A stretch of DNA of 43,186 nt from an uncultured Bacilli bacterium (lineage in GTDB: Bacteria; Bacillota_I; Bacilli_A; RF39; UBA660): contig CAJUQG010000007.1 of the NCBI GenBank assembly GCA_910588025.1, forward strand, positions 1-43,186, written 5' to 3'. The position numbers and the translations under genes are program-made. Of this stretch, positions 17,853 through 25,948 are shown in pieces (the first letter of the stretch is position 1; every line of letters begins with the position of its first letter). The notes below the pieces were generated by a model, which was given only the letters and a program-made list of their open reading frames with translations, searched no databases and had not been told where the DNA came from.

Positions 17853-17890
17853 TTACAAAGCCCCCTTAATTACCCGCTACTATAACATAT

Positions 17891-18454
17891 TTATCTTTCA
17901 AAATCATCACTTTTGTCCTTATTTTCACTATTTTGAATAATATCAATATCATTGTCATCAAGTATATCTTCATCATATAAATCATTTATGAAGTCATCAT
18001 ATTTATCATTAGAGAAGAATTTATTTTGTAAAAATTCTATAAATTTTTTCCATAACTCTTTAAAGTAATCAACTACTTTTTGTAATTCTGATACTTTATC
18101 TTTTAACTCATCAATAGTTTCGTTAGCATCATTCAAGTCATATTCTAATTCTTCAATTCTATCATCACGAGTTTTTATTTTCTTCTTCAAGTTTCTAACT
18201 TCATTAGAATGTTCTCTTAAATCATCTTCATATTTTTTTAAAACTATATTTATATCATTCGCATTTCGTAAATTAGAAGTGGTAGCATTAGTTTCTTCTA
18301 TATACTTTTTGATTTTATCTACTTCTTCACTAGAAATAGAGTAGTTATTTTTATTCATTAATGTAGGTTTAAGATTATTTATAATACCATTAATTTCATT
18401 AGATTTATTTTGTAATTCATCTGCTTTATTATTTAAATCTTTAAGTTGCTTCAA
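17891..18454 (-). pseudogene. Relaxase C-terminal coiled-coil fragment (element 3)
   Basis: About 187 codons from QLKDLNNKADELQNKSNEI to an acidic end, over 80% identical to the last 180 residues of the intact relaxase at 24311-25648. The whole N-terminal catalytic part is missing. It joins the recombinase fragment at AAGCAACTTA, a 10-base string present in both intact genes, so the junction is a microhomology deletion. Confidence 0.8.
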
Positions 18455-18894
18455 AATAACCTACATTATAAAATTCTCTTAATCTAAATATATGTTCACT
18501 TACTTTATCAAAAGGAAGATACTCACTAAATCTTAATTTCGTAACTACATTACCCATTAAAGCATAATCTTTTTTATCAATATATCCTGCATCATATAAT
18601 TCATTACAAGGTTTAGCAATAATTTCTCTAAAGAATATTTCATCTACTTTGCAATCGTGATTTAATGTTTCATATAATTTTATTTCATCAATATAATTCA
18701 TAACAAGATTTGCTTTTTCTTCTCTAGTTAGTTCTTCCCAAGTAAAATTTCTTTCTTTATATTCTTCTGGATAAAGTATTTGATTAATATAATCTATATC
18801 TCTTTTAATTAAAATATCTTCTGGTGCAAATTGTAGAACATCACATACTTCACACTCATTTAATCTATTTTCAAGTTCTGTAATTGTTGTTTCT
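18441..18894 (-). pseudogene. Serine recombinase C-terminal fragment (element 3)
   Basis: Reads TITELENRLNECEVC to HIFRLREFYNVGYFEAT, matching the coiled coil and C-terminal part of the intact recombinase (25949-27862). The catalytic and zinc-ribbon domains, the promoter and the leader peptide are deleted. The 5' break lies inside the CxxC-family gene at about 18895. Confidence 0.8.
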
Positions 18895-19116
18895 TAAATT
18901 TCCAATATAAATAGTTTTAGAATAGTTAAATACTAGAAATGTAATACCTTTAATAATAACTCTATGAGGTTTAATATAGGAGAGATTTGTTCGCTTAATA
19001 TTCTTAATACACCCATTTATTATAGTTGGTTTTGTATTACAAAAATCACATATAAATTCTATTTTCTTTTTTAGTTCTTCATCAAAGTGTAATTCCTTAC
19101 TAACAATACTTATCAT
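18871..19116 (-). CDS. Att-adjacent CxxC-family small protein (element 3 copy, truncated C-terminus)
   Basis: Same family as 28126 and 31215: KELHFDEELKKKIEFICDF, then KPTIINGCIKNIK and PHRVIIKGITFLVFNYS. The C-terminal SLANSLEIKDLESFI is replaced by out-of-frame recombinase sequence because of the deletion. ATG at 19116 preferred over a GTG eight codons upstream, since GAAAGGACAG precedes it as in the other copies. Function unknown. Confidence 0.7.
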   Translation of the reverse strand: MISIVSKELHFDEELKKKIEFICDFCNTKPTIINGCIKNIKRTNLSYIKPHRVIIKGITFLVFNYSKTIYIGNLRNNNYRT

Positions 19117-19190
19117 TTTATCTGTCCTTTCTTCAATCACAAAAAAATATCAACTTCTTTTGAAATTGATACTTTTGTATATAAAGTTCT

Positions 19191-19246
19191 AAAAAGTTAG
19201 AACAGATTTCCCAATGGTGCCCTAAGGGAGGACGTACAACAACTCC
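19191..19246 (-). other. att site C (element 2 / element 3 junction)
   Basis: Minus strand: GGAGTTGTTGTACGTCC, CTCCCTTAGGG, core CACCA (19215-19219), then TTGGGAAATCTGTTCT and AACTTTT (19192-19198). The tail arm is degenerate (GGAGTT for AAAAGTT). Right half is the same type as after tRNA-Leu and at att G. Confidence 0.75.
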
Positions 19247-19251
19247 TTAAT

Positions 19252-19289
19252 CAAAATAAATAGTCAGTAATAATTAATTAACTGACTAT
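19252..19289 (-). terminator. Terminator in the tail of element 2
   Basis: Perfect 9-base stem ATAGTCAGT/ACTGACTAT with a 12-base loop, then TTATTTT on the minus strand, just after the Ham1-like gene and before the att tail. Its stem bases covary with those of 12592-12627. Confidence 0.85.
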
Positions 19290-19295
19290 AGTATA

Positions 19296-19913
19296 TCATA
19301 TGTTCATATCTTTTACCAATCGTTTTGTACCTAAATAATTCTTTTTGTACCACTCTATAAATTGCTCTTTAGCTGAAATATGTCCATCACGGCGATTTAT
19401 TCTTTCTTCATCAGTCATCTCTGCCAAAGTTTTAACAGAATCTTTTGGTTGAAATACATACCACAAAGCTGAGCGCATTGCTTTATTTTCATTTCCTCTT
19501 TTTTCATAGGTTATGATTCCTTCATCTTTTCCATAGAAACAATAAAATTCTATTCCATCATAGAAAGTTAAGCAATCTAAGAATTGACAACTTCTATCTC
19601 TGACATCTTTTAAAGTATTTAATAATCCATCTATATCCTCAGATATTCCACTTCGTCTTACAAAAGCACCAGGGTATCCAGGATTATTAGGGTAATTATG
19701 AATGTTAAATCCTGAATCAATTACAAAACAAGGTTTACCTAAAATTTGGTAGGCTTGCATTACTTTGCTCTTTGAAACAGTTTCTATATCATTTACTTCT
19801 GGTTCTAGAAAATCCATTTTTATAATTTCAATAGGTATTTGCTCTCTATTAAATCTTTCTTCAATTTCATATCCCTTATTTATATTTCCCGTTACGAATG
19901 TTAATATTTCCAT
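19296..19913 (-). CDS. Ham1/RdgB-like nucleoside triphosphatase (element 2 cargo)
   Basis: 205 residues. TGNINKGYEIEERF matches the phosphate-binding T/SGNxxK start, FLEPEVNDIETVSKSKVMQAY and FVIDSGFNIHNYPNNPGYPG match the Ham1 core with the catalytic-region DSG. The C-terminal SHR motif is altered (INRRDGHISAKEQF). Ham1 enzymes hydrolyse non-canonical purine NTPs to NMPs; this diverged member may act on another nucleotide. The start follows the SIS gene stop by one base, so translation is coupled. It is last in a WYL-SIS-Ham1 operon. Confidence 0.8.
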   Translation of the reverse strand: MEILTFVTGNINKGYEIEERFNREQIPIEIIKMDFLEPEVNDIETVSKSKVMQAYQILGKPCFVIDSGFNIHNYPNNPGYPGAFVRRSGISEDIDGLLNTLKDVRDRSCQFLDCLTFYDGIEFYCFYGKDEGIITYEKRGNENKAMRSALWYVFQPKDSVKTLAEMTDEERINRRDGHISAKEQFIEWYKKNYLGTKRLVKDMNI

Positions 19914-19914
19914 A

Positions 19915-20946
19915 CTACATCTCTCCTTTAAAATTATACATTTTTTTAACTAGTCTTGAATTATATTCTGGCATTGTTAAATCAATATTTTTATCATCAG
20001 CAATCTTTTTAGATAAAAAATACATTTGAAGGGTTAAATAATATTCTTTCCAAAATATATTTTCATCTAAATCATCTGTATTAAATACTGTTAAATTAGA
20101 ATAGTCATCATTTATAGAATTAATAAGCAAGTGATCTAAATCTCTTAATTCATGAGTTAAATAAATCATACGACTATTTGGATATTGAAATAACAAATTG
20201 CTTCTTCCATGACAATAAGACCCTTTATCATGAATTACAGGTGCAGATAGACCAACTTCTGCTAAATTCGATTCTAAAACACTACTAGATGTCTTAGTTT
20301 CATATCCACTCATTATTTGAACTAAAGATGTATCTTTAAAATTAAGTTGTAATCTATCTATTTTATTTGCACTTCTAATTAGCAATTCTTTTATTTTATC
20401 GTTTATTCTTTTGATTTCATTAGAACCTATTTCTAAATTTAATGATGTAGTTGAATCAAGTAGTAATGCAATAGGTCCCAAACTAGTTGCCAAAGAAATA
20501 AAGCTTTTTTCTCTTTCATAAAGTTTATTTCCCCAAGAAACCACTTCATAATCTGCATCCTTTTCCTTCTCACAAATTAGATATTTTTTTCCTTTAAACC
20601 CTGTAAGTGCTTCTTCTATACCATTCGTATTCCCACTAGCTGAAATGACAATTAAATTAGAAAACATTTCTCTATTTACTTTATAAAAATAATCTCTTGG
20701 TTCAATTACTTCACTAATAATTCCAGTAACACCTAATCTTTCCATAATAAGTTGTAAATAATATGCAATAACCTTAGAACCACCTGTTGCCATAATTAAA
20801 GTTGGTTTATTTTCAATTGTTAGTTCGTATAGCATTTCTCTAACATTATTGAATTTTCCTAAAAATGGATCATTTATTGCCATTATTCTTTCTTCTAATC
20901 TAGAAAAATTTACTTTTGTTGGTTCTGTATGCGTATGTTTAATCAT
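19915..20946 (-). CDS. Double-SIS-domain protein (GlmS/AgaS-like), element 2 cargo
   Basis: 343 residues. Phosphosugar-binding SIS signatures: LIMATGGSKVIAYYLQ and LIVISASGNTNGIEEAL in the first domain (about 45-165), and VQIMSGYETKTSSSVLESNL in the second. SIS domains bind or isomerise phosphosugars; some act as regulators. SLGPIALLLDS lies between. Strong AAGGAGAGG before the ATG. Placed between a WYL regulator and a Ham1-like enzyme, and coupled to the latter. The ligand could be a nucleotide-sugar or nucleotide derivative, which is a guess. Confidence 0.75.
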   Translation of the reverse strand: MIKHTHTEPTKVNFSRLEERIMAINDPFLGKFNNVREMLYELTIENKPTLIMATGGSKVIAYYLQLIMERLGVTGIISEVIEPRDYFYKVNREMFSNLIVISASGNTNGIEEALTGFKGKKYLICEKEKDADYEVVSWGNKLYEREKSFISLATSLGPIALLLDSTTSLNLEIGSNEIKRINDKIKELLIRSANKIDRLQLNFKDTSLVQIMSGYETKTSSSVLESNLAEVGLSAPVIHDKGSYCHGRSNLLFQYPNSRMIYLTHELRDLDHLLINSINDDYSNLTVFNTDDLDENIFWKEYYLTLQMYFLSKKIADDKNIDLTMPEYNSRLVKKMYNFKGEM

Positions 20947-21002
20947 TATAAAACCTCTCCTTTGTTAATTACATTTTAACAAAAGAAGAGGAAATATATA
21001 TG

Positions 21003-21482
21003 TCAGTTATAAAAATTCTCCAATAATTTTGTAGCTTTAATCCTATTAATATAAAAATGTCTTATTTCTTCCTTTGATTCGCAATAGGCAGCTACTCCCC
21101 ATTCTGACCCGATTAGAATTAAATCATAAGGATGAATTGTTCTTTTTGATATATTTTTTCCATTTTTAGAATAATACTCTATAAAGCATTTTCTTTTTTC
21201 CTTAATCGCTCTATTTATTAAATTAAAGAAGTTCTTATTTTTTACATCAATTTCATTTGGGGTTATAAATCTTTTAGGAACATTTATATTTTGATTTAAC
21301 ACATACCCTCCATAAGGGCCTTTAATAGTATCAATATAAATTCCTGCTTTTTCTATTTCACCTTTATAAACTCGAATCATTCTAGGAGTGACCTCTAGTT
21401 TTTCAGATAATTCAGTTATGCTATATTTTTTTCCGGAACTTAAATATTCAAGCATTGTTAAAACATTACTTATTTTAGACAC
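21003..21482 (-). CDS. WYL-domain transcriptional regulator (element 2)
   Basis: 159 residues, GTG start 6 bases after AGGAGG. Residues 1-60 form a DeoR-type winged helix-turn-helix (YSITELSEKLEVTPRMIRVYK). From about 95 a short WYL domain follows (FIEYYSKNG, RTIHPYDLILIGSEWGVAAYC, IRHFYINRI); the WYL triad reads WGV. WYL proteins sense ligands such as nucleic acids or nucleotides and often control defence genes. It is first in the operon with the SIS and Ham1-like genes, so it is a likely autoregulator. Confidence 0.85.
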   Translation of the reverse strand: MSKISNVLTMLEYLSSGKKYSITELSEKLEVTPRMIRVYKGEIEKAGIYIDTIKGPYGGYVLNQNINVPKRFITPNEIDVKNKNFFNLINRAIKEKRKCFIEYYSKNGKNISKRTIHPYDLILIGSEWGVAAYCESKEEIRHFYINRIKATKLLENFYN

Positions 21483-21565
21483 ATAGCACCTCCTAAATTT
21501 AATACAATCTATTATAACATAGTTTTAACCTAATATATCAAAACAATTTATTGTTTTCACACGTT

Positions 21566-21607
21566 CATTGTTTATGTCAATGTACAAGTGTGTTTACTAA
21601 ATTGACA
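21566..21607 (-). repeat. Conserved inverted-repeat module (element 2 copy)
   Basis: TGTCAAT (21575-21581) and ATTGACA (21601-21607) 19 bases apart, with TTTAGTAAACACACTTG between, overlapping CATTG/CAATG (21566-21582). It lies about 85 bases before the WYL gene; a TATAAT near 21515 is nearer to the gene, so here the repeat is upstream of the probable promoter. Confidence 0.7.
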
Positions 21608-21670
21608 TAAATCAATTAGATTTCTATAAATACTCTATCGTAATTTTAGTCATATTAAAACTCGAAACAT

Positions 21671-21726
21671 AAAAGTTCGAGTTTGGTATCAATCTGGTGC
21701 GATAGTGATAGTTATCTACAACTTTT
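21671..21726 (-). other. att site D (element 1 / element 2 junction)
   Basis: Minus strand: AAAAGTT (21720-21726), 20 bases (GTAGATAACTATCACTATCG), core CACCA (21695-21699), 17 bases (GATTGATACCAAACTCG), AACTTTT (21671-21677). Its tail half is nearly identical to att H at the end of element 6. Confidence 0.85.
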
Positions 21727-21779
21727 CGCAAAATCAAGTAATCTAGTACATATAGTACTTACTTCATATCTAAATTATA

Positions 21780-22295
21780 TTATATATTTCGTAATTGTTC
21801 AAATAGTTTTAATCTTTTTTCATCAAAAACTATTGAGTTATCATTTTTCTTTATCATGTCTATTACTTCATCTATATCAAACCATTTTACTTCTGATAAT
21901 TCTTCTTTTTGAATAATAAAATCTTTTTCATTTAAATTTGACCTAATATAATAAAAATAAGTAATATGCGAATTTGAATCTCTTATTGTAAATTCTCTTT
22001 CACCAAATTGATGTAAATCATCTTTTGATATTTCAAGCCCAACTTCTTCTTTTATTTCCCTTAAAATTGCATCTTCCAAACTTTCATAAGCATCTACATG
22101 CCCAGCACATAAAGCCCATTTATTTGGATTGAATCTTTTGTTTGCACTTCTTTTTAGAAGTAAAACTTGATTTTTATCATTTATAATAAATGTTGCAACT
22201 TCATTATGTAATAAATTTTTATCATGTGCTTCTTCTTTATCTATGATTTGTCCTGTAAAATTTCCATTTTCATCTACTATTTCAATAAGTTCCAT
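21780..22295 (-). CDS. NUDIX hydrolase (element 1 cargo)
   Basis: 171 residues. A perfect Nudix box: G-x5-E-x7-REIKEEVGL in GHVDAYESLEDAIL... (about residues 65-87). The N-terminus (ELIEIVDENGNFTGQ) and the HNEVATFII strand resemble IPP-isomerase-like NUDIX proteins of the YfcD type. Substrate not predictable: a nucleoside diphosphate derivative is usual. Last gene of the element 1 cargo operon (9 bases after the hydrolase), GGAGAAG ribosome site. Confidence 0.92.
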   Translation of the reverse strand: MELIEIVDENGNFTGQIIDKEEAHDKNLLHNEVATFIINDKNQVLLLKRSANKRFNPNKWALCAGHVDAYESLEDAILREIKEEVGLEISKDDLHQFGEREFTIRDSNSHITYFYYIRSNLNEKDFIIQKEELSEVKWFDIDEVIDMIKKNDNSIVFDEKRLKLFEQLRNI

Positions 22296-22304
22296 TTTCT
22301 TCTC

Positions 22305-23165
22305 CTAAAAATTTTCTTTTATTTTATTTCCAAGTTCTTGATATTTTCCTGTGTAAGAATGATCTGCACCTTCAATTACTTGAATATTACACTCATTAAT
22401 ATTATTTTTTAAATATTGTTTAACTACCTCAATAGATTGAGTTAATACACATTCATCTATATCTCCAAACAATACTAATACAGGTATGCTTATACTATTA
22501 AGAATTTCACTTTTACTATTTACACCTTCAACATACCTTATGAAATCATTTTCGCCTCCAGGTAAAAAATCATAATAATAAGTTCCTGCTGCAATCTTAC
22601 CATTAGCCATAACAGAAAAATCTATTAATTCATTTTCTTTTCCTTCATTTACTAATCTTGTTGATTCCTCTTTTGCTATTTTATATTCTTTTTCACTTAA
22701 AAATTTCTTTCCTTCTGAAGGAATATCACATGGAGCAAGTAATACTATTTTCTTAATACTATTATCTTTTTTTTGATTGTAATAATATAATACTTTATTA
22801 CAACCATAACTATGCCCTTCAAGCACTATTTCGTTATATCCTTTTTCTTTTACCCAATTAACTATACCTTCAATATCTAATATACAATCTTTAAATCTTT
22901 CTAAACTTCCACCAATAATAGTAAAATTATTACCTTTTAATAACTCTGTAATAAAATCTCTACCTCTATTATTGAATGTTAGAAAAGCATAACCTTTTTC
23001 TGTATATGTCTTTGCTAAAATGTCTAAAAATCTGTTTTCATAGAAATTTCCATTTAAACCATGAACATGAATAACAATTTTATTTGTACTATCAGTTGGA
23101 GTATATAAAATTCCTGGCTGTTCTATTTCATCAACAGACATTATTCTTACTAATTCTTGATTCAT
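22305..23165 (-). CDS. Alpha/beta hydrolase, DUF1749-like (element 1 cargo)
   Basis: 286 residues. Oxyanion-side HVHGLNGN, nucleophile elbow GHSYG with Ser119, acid in LFGDIDECV, and His in GADHSYTG give the full triad. The block FNNRGRD resembles DUF1749-type serine esterases. No signal peptide, so cytoplasmic. AGGAGG start. Tightly packed with the upstream GNAT-hydrolase (2 bases) and the downstream NUDIX gene. Confidence 0.85.
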   Translation of the reverse strand: MNQELVRIMSVDEIEQPGILYTPTDSTNKIVIHVHGLNGNFYENRFLDILAKTYTEKGYAFLTFNNRGRDFITELLKGNNFTIIGGSLERFKDCILDIEGIVNWVKEKGYNEIVLEGHSYGCNKVLYYYNQKKDNSIKKIVLLAPCDIPSEGKKFLSEKEYKIAKEESTRLVNEGKENELIDFSVMANGKIAAGTYYYDFLPGGENDFIRYVEGVNSKSEILNSISIPVLVLFGDIDECVLTQSIEVVKQYLKNNINECNIQVIEGADHSYTGKYQELGNKIKENF

Positions 23166-23167
23166 TA

Positions 23168-24232
23168 TTATTTTTCCTCCTTTAATATCTTATTTATCAA
23201 TTCATTTAATTCTGGTATTTTATATATTCTATGATATCCATCAAAATGATTATAATATTTTAAGTACATATCAATAGAATTAGTATCTTCAATAAATCTA
23301 TTAAACATTTCTTCTTTAGGTTCATCTTCATCAGAATATAAACAATACTTAATCTTTAAGTTATTTCTTATAAAATCAAAATGCTCTTTTTTGCAATATG
23401 CTTGTTCTTTTACTTTAACAATATAATCATTTCTTTTACTTGGAACATTATAGACTGCACCAGGTGCGACAGCTATATATGCTTTTGGAATATAACTCAT
23501 TTCTTTGCAAAATCTTATAAAGTAGGCATTGCCTATTGAATGACATATAACAATACTATTATTATTTAAGATTCCTTTACTAAAATATTCTTCTAAAATT
23601 GATTTAAATTTGTCATAACTTGAATCTGCTCTAATAGGGAATTTCGGTAAAATTACTTCTATATTTTGTTCATTGAAAGTTTCTTTAATGTCTTTTCCCC
23701 AAATATTTATCGTATCGCCATTTAGAGAATGTAATACAAATATATTAGTTTTATTTAAATTCGCTTTTATTAAATTTTGTTTTAAAGTTATTTCAAATTC
23801 ATTAAATCCATTTTTCTTATAAAACATTATGGCATTGCTATTTTTCGCAGATGCTGTAACTTTTAATTCTTCTATATTATTTTGTATACAATATTGTTTA
23901 AATTCATTCATCAGTTTTGACCCTATACCATATTTTCTATAATCTTCTTAAATAAACATATTATCTACTTCTGCTAGTGATTTCGTTACATAACTGTTTT
24001 GAATATTAATACAACCCGCTAAATAACCTACTATTTCATTTTTAACCAGTGCGATATAAACAATTTCATTATCTAACATATCAGTAAAATATTCTGTTCC
24101 TTTTTTTTCATAAGTCCAGCCAACTTTTAATGATGAGTCAAAATTATTATATTCTAATTCAAATAATTGATGGTTTAAACTTTGTATATCTTTTAAATTA
24201 GATATATTTGCTTTTTTAATTTCAATCTTCAT
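23168..24232 (-). pseudogene. GNAT acetyltransferase fused to RBBP9-like hydrolase, interrupted by one in-frame stop
   Basis: From the ATG at 24232 the frame encodes a GNAT N-terminus (EIKKANISNLKDIQSLNHQL, VGYLAGCINI) and stops at a TAA (23948-23950). Reading through it in the same frame gives EDYRKYGIGSKLMNEFKQY, the acetyl-CoA loop (RxxGIG), then KKNGFNEFEITLKQNL, a linker, and an RBBP9/YdeN-like hydrolase (FVLHSLNGDTINIWG, IVICHSIGN with nucleophile Ser). Translation could restart at the ATG at 23911 to give the hydrolase. No frameshift is needed; one substitution would restore a 354-residue fusion. Confidence 0.75.
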
Positions 24233-24310
24233 ATTATTCTATCTCCTCACATATTCAATTAAGTATTTGCTTTTTGACATTACTATTATACTATAGATCA
24301 GTATATTTTA

Positions 24311-25648
24311 CTACCTTTCAAAATCATCTTTATTTTTTGAATTATTTTGAATAATCTCAATATCATTTTCATCAAGTATATCTTCATTATATAAATCATT
24401 TATGAAGTCATCATATTTATCATCAGAGAAGAATTTGTTTTGTAAAAATTCTATAAACTTTTTCCACAATTCTTTAAAGTAATCAACAATTTTTTGTAAT
24501 TCTGATACTTTATCTTCTAACTCATCAATAGTTTCATTTGCATCATTTAAGTCATACTCTAATTCTTCGATTCTATCATCACGAGTTTTTATTTTCTTTT
24601 TCAAGTTTCTAACTTCATTTGAATGTTCTCTTAAGTCATCTTCATATTTTTTTAAAACTATATTTATATCATTAGCATTTCTTAAATTAGAAGTAGTATC
24701 ATTAGTTTGTTCTATATATTGTTTTATTTTGCTAACTTCTTCACTAGAAATAGAGTAGTTATTTTTATTCATAATAGTTGGTTTTAGATTATCAATAATA
24801 TCATTAATCTCATTAGATTTATTTTGTAAATCATCTGTTTTACTATTTAATTCTTTAAGTTGCTTTTTATATTTTTCTTGCTCTCGTTTGAACTTTTTAT
24901 ATTCATTCATATTAGCAACATTAATATCAACATTTCTTCCTTCTTCTTTTGCTTTAAGAGTATAGTTTAAAAGATAAATTCTATTGAATGAATTGATACA
25001 ATATTCTCTCATTTTATCTTGAATATTGACTAAACTTATCTTATTAAATACATCAGATTTTCCAACTTGTTTTTCCATACCATTTTTCATTCCATCTTTA
25101 AAAGGAACACCAACAATATGTAAATGTGGACTAGATTCATCAAAATGAATAGTGGCATTTGCAATTTTAAAGTTAGGCACAACTTCTTCTAAATCTACTA
25201 TTTGTTCTTTAAAAACTTCTACCATTTTATGCTTAAATTTATCATCTTTATCAGTCCAAAAGTCCATATCTCCAAGTTCAATAATTATTTCACAAGCAAG
25301 ATCTCTTTTGTTATCATTTGAAATATGATTAAAATAATTTTCTATCTTTCTATCATTTCTTTTTTGATTTTCATTGTATTTAATTCGTGCATCTTCAAAC
25401 AATTCCAAATACAAATTTTTAGTATCTTCTACAATAGATGAAGTACCTTTAATCGTGCATATTAATTCTTTTTCATCATCATATTTTCGTAAATTATGTT
25501 TATCAACTTTTGATAATTGCTGATGATTTTGTATAGCATTATTATTAAATGAAGTAGTATTAGTATCATTCGTTTTTGCTGTTCTTCTTGCTTTTTTTGA
25601 TTTATTTTTATCATTACCTAAATGTAATGAATAAGATAATTCTTCCAT
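24311..25648 (-). CDS. MobV-type relaxase (plasmid recombination/mobilization protein)
   Basis: 445 residues. The metal-binding motif HFDESSPHLHIVGVPF (His168, His175, His177) is the HxDExxPHxH signature of Mob/Pre relaxases. LRKYDDEKELI and DARIKYNENQKRNDRKI are also typical. From about 245 a long coiled coil runs to an acidic tail. It nicks DNA at oriT to start strand transfer; the oriT-like repeats at 25721-25794 lie just upstream. AAGGGTGGG before the ATG. Fragments of the same gene survive in elements 3, 4 and 6. Confidence 0.9.
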   Translation of the reverse strand: MEELSYSLHLGNDKNKSKKARRTAKTNDTNTTSFNNNAIQNHQQLSKVDKHNLRKYDDEKELICTIKGTSSIVEDTKNLYLELFEDARIKYNENQKRNDRKIENYFNHISNDNKRDLACEIIIELGDMDFWTDKDDKFKHKMVEVFKEQIVDLEEVVPNFKIANATIHFDESSPHLHIVGVPFKDGMKNGMEKQVGKSDVFNKISLVNIQDKMREYCINSFNRIYLLNYTLKAKEEGRNVDINVANMNEYKKFKREQEKYKKQLKELNSKTDDLQNKSNEINDIIDNLKPTIMNKNNYSISSEEVSKIKQYIEQTNDTTSNLRNANDINIVLKKYEDDLREHSNEVRNLKKKIKTRDDRIEELEYDLNDANETIDELEDKVSELQKIVDYFKELWKKFIEFLQNKFFSDDKYDDFINDLYNEDILDENDIEIIQNNSKNKDDFER

Positions 25649-25720
25649 GTTTTTATCCCACCCTTTGAAATAGAGCCTACTTATACAATGTCTATTGTAA
25701 TAGTAGGGTAATTTTGCTCT

Positions 25721-25794
25721 GTCAAAATCTCTAACCCCCTATAGATTTTGACGCATACATCAAAATCTGGGGGCTAAGGTTTAGGCAACCTTAG
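25721..25794. other. Candidate origin of transfer (oriT) before the relaxase
   Basis: A 39-base hairpin (25735-25773): CCCCC, tat, AGATTTTGA, 8-base loop, TCAAAATCT, GGGGG, with an extra direct GTCAAAATCT copy (25721-25730). Beside it is a perfect 8-base hairpin CTAAGGTT/AACCTTAG (25774-25794). This cluster of iterated and inverted repeats 70-150 bases before a relaxase start is typical for oriT. The region is missing from elements 3 and 6. A further dyad with arms CCTACT/AGTAGG lies at about 25676-25707. Confidence 0.65.
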
Positions 25795-25907
25795 AATCCA
25801 CCTGTCTTATTTCGTAATAATGCTAAACTTCGTAAAGCATTAAAACTACATAAGACTTTTAAACAATCTATCGCTACTTTCACGAGTAAACTCGCAAAAC
25901 GTACCAC
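25791..25907 (-). CDS. Possible 38-residue protein between recombinase and oriT
   Basis: GTG-start frame reading VVRFASLLVKVAIDCLKVLC, then SFNALRSLALLRNKTGGF and TAA. Base composition is richer in G+C than the surroundings, and the stop overlaps the oriT-side hairpin. No clear ribosome site, so it could instead be noncoding structure. Function unknown. Confidence 0.35.
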   Translation of the reverse strand: MVRFASLLVKVAIDCLKVLCSFNALRSLALLRNKTGGF

Positions 25908-25948
25908 GATTGTTATAACTTTTTTTAGAAAAAAGTTAACAAAAAATT

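Larger units (their letters stand above)
15916..19215 (-). mobile_element. Array 1, element 3 (kinase-like cargo; recombinase and relaxase deleted)
   Basis: Bounded by att C and att B. It keeps both ends, the CxxC-family gene, a recombinase C-terminal fragment joined to a relaxase C-terminal fragment, then a DUF3419-like gene, the conserved inverted repeat and a kinase-like gene. Non-autonomous but possibly mobilisable in trans. Confidence 0.75.
19219..21695 (-). mobile_element. Array 1, element 2 (WYL-SIS-Ham1 cargo only)
   Basis: Unit between att D and att C. No recombinase, relaxase or CxxC gene is present; it holds the conserved inverted repeat, three co-directional cargo genes, a terminator and the att tail. 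It is a pure cassette with element ends. Confidence 0.7.

Noticed and set aside
23168..23911. Independent hydrolase gene starting at 23911
   Set aside because: Its first 45 residues are the GNAT C-terminus in the same frame as the upstream piece, so it is one interrupted gene; restart translation remains possible.
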